64,000 nucleotides of DNA from Pharus latifolius (taxonomy: Eukaryota; Streptophyta; Magnoliopsida; Poales; Poaceae), in the NCBI GenBank assembly GCA_019359835.1, contig CM033319.1, forward strand, positions 56,335,613 through 56,399,612, given 5' to 3'. A program made the translations under genes and the position numbers. The notes under the pieces are model-generated. The model searched no databases. It saw only the letters and a list, made by a program, of their open reading frames with translations, and had not been told where the DNA came from. This document shows, piece by piece, positions 56,601 through 64,000 of this stretch (position 1 is its first letter; each line of letters opens with the position of its first letter).

Positions 56601-58003
56601 GCTGTCACCATGAGGCCTCAAGCTGGTCTCGCCGGAGAAGAAGACTAAGACAGAAAATCTGAGACTTGGATGATTTCCAGTGAGGTTTGAGGGAGCTGCT
56701 GAGCACAGGGATGCTTAAATAGGCAGGCGAAGCTTGCGAAGAGGGAACAATGAAGAGATTGGCAGCCGGTGACTTGACTGGTTGCGTGCAGGAGCAATAG
56801 CAGCGAAGAAACAGCAAGGAGCGGTGATTGCGACGGCGACAAGTCTGTAGCTGATCACAGTGTCGTTCCATCGGGACTTGGCAATGCTGTAGCAAGCGGT
56901 GGAGACAACTACTAGCGCGGCAAAGCGACGTGGCGAGGAGTTGCTGACAAAAGGCTGCTGGTCGCGCACGGGAGCAGGCTGCTGGTCGCGCGCGGGAGCA
57001 GGCGCTGGTCGTCGACGTTGCAGCGACCTTGCCATGGCACGGCTGGAGCGAGGACACGTGCGCAACAGCATGCACGATCAAGTTGCAGGCGAAGCTTGGC
57101 CAGCGGCGAACGTGCACGGCGCAAGGAAGCAAAACACGGCGAGTACTGGTCGTGCACTGGTTACTGCCCTGGTCGAAATTGGGCTGATTTGCAATATTTG
57201 ATTTCTTGATTTGGACTGAAATGCAAATCTGAAGATTTGGATGATTTGATCTGGAATTGATTCTGCTGTTTTGGTATACTTAATTCAATAGATGATTTGG
57301 CACAGCTAGAAGATAAAGTTTGAGACATTTGGATGACTTTTGATATGAACTGAAAACAGAGTAGATTAGTGTAAAATAAGTCTGAAACTTATTGATCTCG
57401 AATTCTGGGATTTAGGGTTTGATTTTGATATCTGCACAGAAGAGAGACTTGTGGCAAATAGCATTTTGAGAAGATTTGCCGAAAAAATTCTGAATTTGGA
57501 GTTAATCTGGAGATTTTAGCCTTTTTGGGTTTTCAGATATCAGATAAGGACTAATTTGCGATAACTCTTGGACTGATTTGTGAAAAGAGTCTAGATGGTA
57601 AAATCTGGCTGCAATTTTTTGGATTAAGGTATTGGCATACCCTTGATCATATTCCAGGAATAATCTGGTCTGAACTTGGCTAAGATTTTGATTAAATTTG
57701 AATTTCTGAAACTTAGGGTATTTAGGTAATAAAAGATATTCTGTTTTTGAAAATAGAAAGGAGTTGAAAAATCTGGAAGTTAGAGATGGAATTGAATCTG
57801 GGTTCTGGAGGCTTTTAGATTTAGGATAACTGATAGATCAAATCTGGAAAGTCAGATCTTGACTTGGGGTCACAGGATAAATTTTGGAGATTTTAGGGCT
57901 AGAACAGAATAAAGCTGAGGCTGATTTGGTTGATCTAGAAGAGACATATGCATGCATGACTTTTAAGAAAGAAACTTTTCACCCCAAAACTCAGGATGTT
58001 ACA
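53608..58003 (-). repeat. 5' LTR of the Tekay-like element
   Basis: It is 4396 bp, 24 bp longer than the other LTR, because a GCTGGTCGCGC-GGGAGCAG unit is duplicated near 56955-57000. Otherwise it is collinear with scattered substitutions. Confidence 0.92.
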
Positions 58004-59029
58004 AAATCCAAAGTTTTAATACTTGTTCAGAAATATTTTCTATCGGTAAACACAAGAGCTGCCGATAGAGCAGACAAATTGTTTTTATCGGCAAATACAG
58101 GAGATACCGATAGAATATGTGTAAGAACAACTCCAACATATAATGTGCATTACATGGCAGTTGGATACAATTTATCACACATACAGCAATATAGATAAGT
58201 TAAAATCTCAAAATAGGTTCATTACAGCACTGGAACATATTATGTCAACCCTAATTTAAATCAACATTGCCTGCGGAATGTACATAATCCAACACAATAG
58301 GGAACCCTAGTGTAATTGCAAAACTCGAAGAATTAATACGTACGAAACACAAGGATCAAATAAGGAAGATGCTGGAAATAGAACGACGAATTAGGGTATT
58401 TACGGCGATCAGTTGTGGTGATGGAGAGGCGGTGTAGAACGCAGCTGCGGCCGGCGAAGGACGAAAATAAGAACCGGTGGCAGTGGCAAACTAGTGTCCA
58501 GCCGGCGATCGTCGTGTGGGAGAGAGGAAGTGAGTGGTCACGGCGGAGGTTGTGGTTTTCTTCGCTCTCGAAGAGACGCAGTGCTCTAAGTTGGAATTGT
58601 TCGACTGGAGGGAAACTCAAGGGCCGTGTTAGAGTAATAAAGTAGTGGATGACCTTTTCTATCGGTACAAAAAAATACTACCGATAGAACAAGTAAATTT
58701 CCCGGAAAAATATTTGAAGTAGTGGATTCCTTTTTTCTATCGGTATAAGCAATAAAATCCCATGAGACCTATTTTCCCCAGAAAATTTTTTAATTAAGTT
58801 CCTGAGATTATAGTATTGGGTGCCATTTTTCTATCGGTAAAAAAACAAAATACCGTCAGAAAATGAAAAGGTACACACAATTTAACATCAAACAGATCGT
58901 GCTTGAAAGCTGCAAAATGATAAAGAAAGAGGGAAGATAGCCGAAAAATTGGAAAATTGACATAAAAAGAAATTGTTCATTCATTGTTGTTTTATCACTT
59001 ATAAAAAAAATAAAACCCAAAATGCTAGG
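58004..59029 (-). other. Leader and promoter region of the large gene, CACTA-2, part 2
   Basis: This is the mirror of 20470-21480: motif pairs CTATCGGTA / TACCGATAG near 58040, 58085, 58660, 58740 and 58830, and the GC-rich leader block 58400-58640. The 5-bp repeat AAATC at its left edge is the TSD of the Tekay-like element. No gene-strand coding signal is seen. Confidence 0.6.
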
Positions 59030-59538
59030 TCAAGGGGTGGTCTTAGCCCTGGCTGCATGTAGAATAGAGTCAGTTTGACTTGCAGCCAGGATGCAGGACT
59101 CCTCTAGCGACAAGTGTCCCTAGGATCAACTACTACCGCGTCGAGAAGGCCTACGACCTCCCTCAGCTTCGCTATGGTATCCTTCATAGTCAAACCGCAG
59201 CCAGCGATGGTAATATCTGCGGCTTGCTTCTCCTCACGAAGACGCCTCGTCATCGCCCTGGAATTGTCACCAGCCGTCTTCATGCGCTGAATGCGCCGGA
59301 GGAGATCATCCAGTTCAAGCCGTAGCTGAGTGTGCTTGTCCGTAAGGAGCTTGTGCTCCTCCTGGAGGGCCCTCAGGTCGGCCTTCACTTTGGCAGTGTC
59401 TTCCACGGCTCCCATTCCCTGTGCAAATCAACAGGTCAAGAATGTACTAAACATGGATTAACAATACAGGGGTAAACCCAAGAGATTTAGAGTTCTTACC
59501 GGGGAGGGCGTGGCTGACAATCCCATGGAGGTTGCCAT
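59030..59538 (-). pseudogene. Small coiled-coil gene of the CACTA element, copy 2
   Basis: Exon 1 (59538-59500) and exon 2 (59418-59030) have the same splice borders as copy 1. The coiled coil is well kept, with conservative changes such as Asp/Glu and Lys/Gln. A 1-base loss near 59118, just after VVVDPRD, shifts the frame at the C-terminal motif; the text after it still matches copy 1 in the other frame. The lesion is therefore recent relative to the divergence of the two copies. The TATA box TATAAGTA is retained at 59613-59620. Confidence 0.75.
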
Positions 59539-60156
59539 TGTGAAAGAGAAGATGAGGAGTCGAAGCGTTCGAGAATTAGAAAAACAACAAAATACCGTGA
59601 CGCATGGCGAGGTACTTATAGAATTTCCAAGGCGACGCATGGCGACACAGTTGAGAATTCAAAGCGCCAGAGTATTTTTCTGTCGGTACAAACAACAAAA
59701 AACCGTCAGACAACAAAATACCGTGAACTAACGAATTTATTCTAACGGTAAAATATAATAATACCGATAGAATAAGTAAACTTTTAGCAGCAAAAATTTT
59801 GAAGTGCCTGAGACACATTAAAGTAGTGGATGTCCTTTTCTATCAGTAGAAATAACAAAATACCGTCAGAAAAATTGATTTTTGGAGAGCTTAATTTGAA
59901 GAAGCAAGAGGCTGTAATTAGATTTTTGCAAGTGCTATTTCAAGGGAAGAATTAAGTACTTACAGGATAAAGGTACTGTACATGTTAGAACTCATGCTGT
60001 GGAGTAAAATTGAGATATATTAATGCTGTGAACTAGCTTATCATTAAGTTCTAAAGAAAAATGTACTGCCTAATGTATTAATGATAAGTTCCTCACCTTG
60101 CTGCAGAACTTGCGGGCTGTTTGCTTGGCATTTATCCCTGAAATAGAAATTAATCA
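59539..60156 (-). other. Spacer between coiled-coil gene and transposase, CACTA-2
   Basis: This is the mirror of 19339-19954, with inverted motif pairs near 59680-59770 and 59845-59870 and the TATA box at 59613-59620. No other gene is seen. Confidence 0.55.
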
Positions 60157-63100
60157 TCAATGGTTCTCAACCCATAATCCTTCTTCGTGGTCATCTCGCA
60201 CATACGTTGTTTCGTCGATATCTTCAGTAGGGATAGATTGAATGTCCTCTAAAAATGGAGGTATTTCATCGAATTGGTTATACTCCTCTTCGTCGACAAC
60301 ATCTTCGACCCCAACAATACGTCTCTTACTGTGGAGGACAACATGCAAGTTTGGATTGGCCGGGTCAATGATGTAGAATACCTGTGTGGCTTGCTTTGCA
60401 AGTAGGAATGGATCGTCTTGGTGTCCGACTCTACCAAGATCGACGAGAGTAAACCCGTAACTGTCAACTTGAACACCTCGAGGGATTTCGACCCATTGGC
60501 ATCGAAACAGGGGAATCTTAAGTAATCCATAATCGAGCTCCCATATTTCGTCAATAGCACCGTAATATGAGTTCAGCGCCCTTACTGACCTAGCATCCTC
60601 GGAAATAGCAAACAGTGTCACTCCCCTACATTGCGTGCTACTCTTGGAATACCCATTGATGTCGTACCCCTGCCAAGTCCCTACAGTGAATCTTGGGCCT
60701 CTAGCCAACCATGTCACAGTTTCACTTACGGAGCCCTCGGCAGCTCACGTGACTCTTTCTTGGATCCACTCAGCAATTTTTTGTTATGTTCTCTGCTGAC
60801 CCAAATGTCTGACTTCGAAGGATTCTGTGACTATAATATTACCTTGTGCTCGTGTATGTATGGCTCGACCACCGTCATGTGTTGTAAGACCCAAAAATGT
60901 GATTTTGCGTACACATCACGAGCGGGGACGATAGCTTTGAATCCAATTGTTCCGATGCCCTGAAGCCTACCCTCGTGTCGGCACCTAGGAACGCCAATTG
61001 GGTCAACCCCGACCATATAATCTATGCAAAATTCAATCACCTCCTCGGCGTCATAACCTTCCATGATACTCCCCTCGGGTCGACGACGAGTCCTTATGTA
61101 TCCCTTCAATACACCCATAAATCTCTCAAATGGATACATGTAGCGCAGGCACACGGGTCCACAAAACTTAATTTCTCTGATAAGGTGAACAATCAGATGG
61201 ACCATAACATCAAAAAAGGATGGAGGGAAATACATCTCGAGCTGACAAAGAGTTGTAACCACGTCGCATTGCAAAGCGTCCAATCCATCCAGATCAATTA
61301 CCTACGAGGACACAGTTGCGCCAAATATTCATATCAGAAAAATCTTCTAATTAAGCTCCACAAATAGAGGTAATGAACTTATAGTATGAGTGCACGTACT
61401 TACCTTGCAAGATATTGCGTTGAAGAAATAACATAGGTTTGTGATTGTCTCTCTGACTTTAACTGGGAGAATGCCTCTGATAGCAATGGGAAGCATTTGT
61501 GACATCAGGACATGACAGTCATGGGACTTCGTGCCAACTAGTCTTAGGTCCTTCATGGACACAAGTTTTTTCAAGTTCGCGGAGTACCCCACATGGAACT
61601 TTAACACCATGCAGGCACCGACAGAGTTCTGTTTTTTCGCTCTTGGACAACGTATAGCAGGCCGGGGGGAGGTATGTACGCTTTCCATTCTCTAAAGGTG
61701 CAAGCTCAGTCCTTATCCCCATTTCCACCATGTCACAACGAGCTTTCACACCATCCTTTGTCTTTCTCAGAATGTTCAACAACAAACCAATCAAACTGTC
61801 ACAAAAATTTTCTCTACATGCATAACGTCAATGCAATGTCGAACTTGTAAGTGCTCCCAGTACGGTAGATCCCAGAGAATCGATCTCTTCTTCCAAACAT
61901 TTTTTTCTCGAGGTTTAGAATGCTTAACGAACTCAGCTTTGATGTCCTTCACGTGCGAGTAAATCTCCTTACCGGTCGGAAACACTGGAGCTGATCCCTT
62001 CTCAGGCTTCCCGTTAAATGATTTCCTCTTCTTACGGTACGTGTGATGCACCGGAAGAAACCTGCGGTGACCCATGTACACTGTTTCCGGCAGTTTCGCA
62101 TCCACATGCTCTCAGTTTCATCTAGGCAAATAGGGCAAGCCTTGGCTCCTTTCGTACTATACCCCAACAAATTGTCGTAAGCCGGAAAATCATTTATGGT
62201 GCAAAATATCAGGGCCCACAAGATGAAATTCTCTTTCTTGTATGCATCCCACACCTGCACCCCCTCGCTCCACAATTTCTGTAAGTCCTCGATTAAAGGC
62301 GCTTGAAACACGTCAATATCATTTCCGGGTTGTCTGGGTCCTGAGATTAGTAACGCCATCATGATGTACTTGGGCTTCATGCATAACCAAGGAGGAAGAT
62401 TGTAGATGCATAAAAGAACCGGCCAAGTGCTGTGCCGACTGCTCATATTACCATGTGGGTTCATACCATCTGTACTCAGCCCGAACCTTATATTCCTAAG
62501 TTCACCGCCGAACTCAGCAAATGTTCTGTTAATGTTTCTCCATTGAATAGAATCAGCTGGGTGTCTCAGTTTTCCGTCTTGTTTCCGGGCTTCAGCATGC
62601 CAACGCAAGTGCTTCGCGACTTTCGGATTTGCAAACAACCGCTTCAATCTAGGTATCATAGGCAAGTACCACACAGTTTTCACCGGAGGTCTTTTCTTTA
62701 CCTCGTGACGTTCACTGTCAATCCGGTCCCTACGTGTATACCTCGATGCGCCGCATCTTAGACAAACATGCAAACTGGAGTACTCGTTACGGTACAACAC
62801 ACAATCATTTGGGCATACGTGTATTCTTTTGATTTCCATTCCCAACGGACACAACAGTTTTTTGGCTTGGTAAGTAGATCTTGGCAACTCATTTCCCTCT
62901 GGAAGCATGTCCGCTAGAAGATCTAATAGTGCCGTGAAACTCTTATCACTCCAACCGTTTCTTGCCTTCAAGTTATATAATCTCAGCACAGAAGACAGTT
63001 TTGTAAATGTTGCACATCCAGGGAACAGAGGCTTCTCAGAGTCAGCAATCAGTTTCTCAAATTCACAGAAGTCATTTTCGTTGTAATCTTCCTCTACATC

Positions 63101-63490
63101 ACGTCACATCTCATCTAGATTGTCATCATCATCATCATCTACGTGCACATCGGAATGGACATTATCACAATTCGGATGATCATCGATATTATTGTAATCC
63201 ACATCCGAATCCTGCTGATTGGTAGTAGTGGTGCTTGTTTCCTCAAGATCTTCGCCATGTCATATCCAACGGGTGTATCGCGCGTTAAAACCACGACGAA
63301 CCAAATGACTCTTAATTTGATCAGAGTTGCTAAACCTCTTCAAGTTCATACAATCTGTACAAGGACAGTGCATATTTTTCTCTCCCTTCCTCTCCTTTTG
63401 TTGCTCAGCAAATTTAATAAACTCATTCACACCATCCAAATATTCAAGAGTAGTACGTTTTATTCCATACATCCAATATTTCCTGTCCAT
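60157..63490 (-). pseudogene. TNP2-type CACTA transposase, copy 2
   Basis: The ATG is at 63490 (MDRKYWMYG). The N-terminal Transpos_assoc region is uninterrupted here to about 63260, unlike copy 1. The Transposase_21 core is at about 62990-61800, including the WDLPYWEHL and HCIDVMHVEK stretch (61880-61810) kept in frame where copy 1 is shifted. DUF4218 follows at about 61280-60830 and DUF4216 at 60717-60250; the stop is at 60157. Lesions: TGA near 63105, a 1-base loss near 62093, a 1-base loss near 61806, and frame loss around 60780. The breaks mostly differ from those of copy 1, so the copies decayed separately after insertion. Confidence 0.9.
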
Positions 63491-63668
63491 CTACAATTCA
63501 CAAAATTTAACGAGTCAGCCATGCATGAAACCTGCCCGATTAACTTATGTAGATGTACATATACAGCCTCTTACAACAGATGTGTTGAACCCTAGCCTGA
63601 CGAAATTAACACTAATTAACCTAGCTAACTACACAATACAAGCTAGTTAGCTCCTAAAACATGACGCA
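63491..63668 (-). other. 5' leader intron of TNP2, copy 2, up to an inserted LTR
   Basis: The sequence matches 14625-14802 of CACTA-1 in reverse, including the acceptor before the ATG. It stops at GACGCA, where an LTR begins. Confidence 0.65.
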
Positions 63669-64000
63669 TGTTGGGGGAAATCTCCGCGGCGCTAAGTCCA
63701 GGTAAGTCGCGTCACATTGGCCCGGGGACTTGGCCTCCGGGGCCTCCCCGGGCGCCGCCTTTTGGCTCCCGGGACCAGGCCTCCGGCGCCGTCCCGAGCG
63801 CCGCCATTTGGCTCCCGGGACCTGGCCTCCGGCGCCGTCCCGGGCGCCGCCATTTTCCCGGGGACGTGGTCTCCGGCCTCTCCCCGGGCGCCGCCATTTG
63901 CCCGGGGACGTGGTCTCTGCCCTCTCCCCGGGCCCCGCCATTTGGCTCCCGGGACCTGTCCTCCGGCGTCGTCCTGGGCGCCGCCATTTGCCAGGGGACG
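63669..64000 (+). mobile_element. Start of a GC-rich LTR like that at 14991-16142, running off the window
   Basis: It begins TGTTGGGGGAAATCTCCG, then AGTCCAGGTAAG, matching the reverse complement of the solo LTR's right end (16142 downwards). GC-rich tandem units follow (CCCGGGCGCCGCC words from 63745). The units are more varied than in the other LTR. The far end and TSD are outside the window, so solo or full-length cannot be decided. Confidence 0.82.

Larger units (their letters stand above)
47297..58003 (-). mobile_element. Tekay/Del-like chromovirus with giant LTRs and deleted pol
   Basis: The TSD AAATC (47292-47296 and 58004-58008) and LTRs at 47297-51668 and 53608-58003 bound a 10,707-bp element. 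The internal part is only 1939 bp: primer site, gag, start of protease, then a chromodomain remnant. RT, RNase H and most of integrase are missing. A gag with zinc knuckles, an initiator-Met tRNA primer site, the chromodomain motif and 4.4-kb LTRs indicate a chromovirus of the Tekay/Del group. It could move only with enzymes from another element. Confidence 0.92.
28022..64000 (-). mobile_element. CACTA-2: second copy of the family, inverted, with nested retrotransposons; 5' end outside
   Basis: The plus strand begins CACTAGTACAGAAAAGC at 28022, the reverse complement of the CACTA-1 3' end apart from small changes. Every CACTA-1 gene then appears in mirror order: large gene (last exon 28865-29085, rest 43365-46433), coiled-coil gene (59030-59538), TNP2 (60157-63490). 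The 3-bp flank TAA (28019-28021) is the expected TSD; its partner is outside. A Tat gypsy element, a Tekay-like element and a GC-rich LTR are inserted. Without them about 10.7 kb of the element is visible. Confidence 0.9.

Noticed and set aside
1..64000. Possible host genes, tRNA or rRNA genes, or organelle DNA
   Set aside because: Nothing in the window could be supported as any of these; all recognisable coding text belongs to transposable elements.

Overview
This window is plant repeat DNA, most likely from a grass. No host gene could be supported. The evidence is Ty1/copia elements of SIRE/Maximus type, Ty3/gypsy elements of the Tat lineage with antisense genes, long-LTR Tekay/Del-like chromoviruses, and two CACTA (En/Spm) DNA transposons with intron-bearing genes. 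Most long open frames are decayed transposon genes or shadows of them.

The layout is a set of nested insertions, and the joints can be read from target-site duplications (TSDs). (1) Bases 1-2406 are a decayed plus-strand Tat gypsy fragment (protease, RT, RNase H). (2) A minus-strand SIRE-type copia element sits in it: 3' LTR 2407-4055, RNase H end 4376-4603, RT/RNase H 6175-7784, integrase/protease/gag end 26383-28021. Its 5' part lies beyond the window. A solo LTR of the same family (4604-6169, TSD CTTTC) splits its RNase H. (3) CACTA-1 (7788-26379, plus strand, TSD CAT) interrupts the copia pol. It carries two solo LTRs of its own (7996-12023, TSD CATAA; 14991-16142, TSD CATTT/CATTG). (4) CACTA-2 (28022 to beyond 64000, minus strand) is the same family in the opposite orientation, and interrupts the copia gag end. 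It was hit by a Tat gypsy element (29090-43357, TSD ACTAG), by a Tekay-like element (47297-58003, TSD AAATC), and by the GC-rich LTR that begins at 63669. The Tat element itself contains a 900-bp solo LTR (37580-38479, TSD GCGCT).

Each CACTA copy carries the same gene set: a TNP2-type transposase (Transpos_assoc, Transposase_21, DUF4218 and DUF4216 regions); a small two-exon coiled-coil gene; and a roughly 11-exon gene joining a Transposase_24 (Ptta/En/Spm) region, a DUF8039-like region and a C-terminal Ulp1-type cysteine protease. CACTA-1 also has a chimeric mini-gene near its 5' end. The transposase and protease genes are broken in both copies, mostly at different places. Short inverted motif pairs (CTATCGG / CCGATAG) lie at the ends and also beside the internal genes.

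The most interesting signal is a coiled coil followed by a short C-terminal motif. It occurs in the small CACTA gene and in both antisense spliced genes of the Tat retrotransposon, so an unrelated DNA transposon and retrotransposon may share an accessory protein domain. A second signal is an identical in-frame amber codon at the protease-RT boundary of two separate Tat copies. All domain names rest on recognition by eye; no searches were run.
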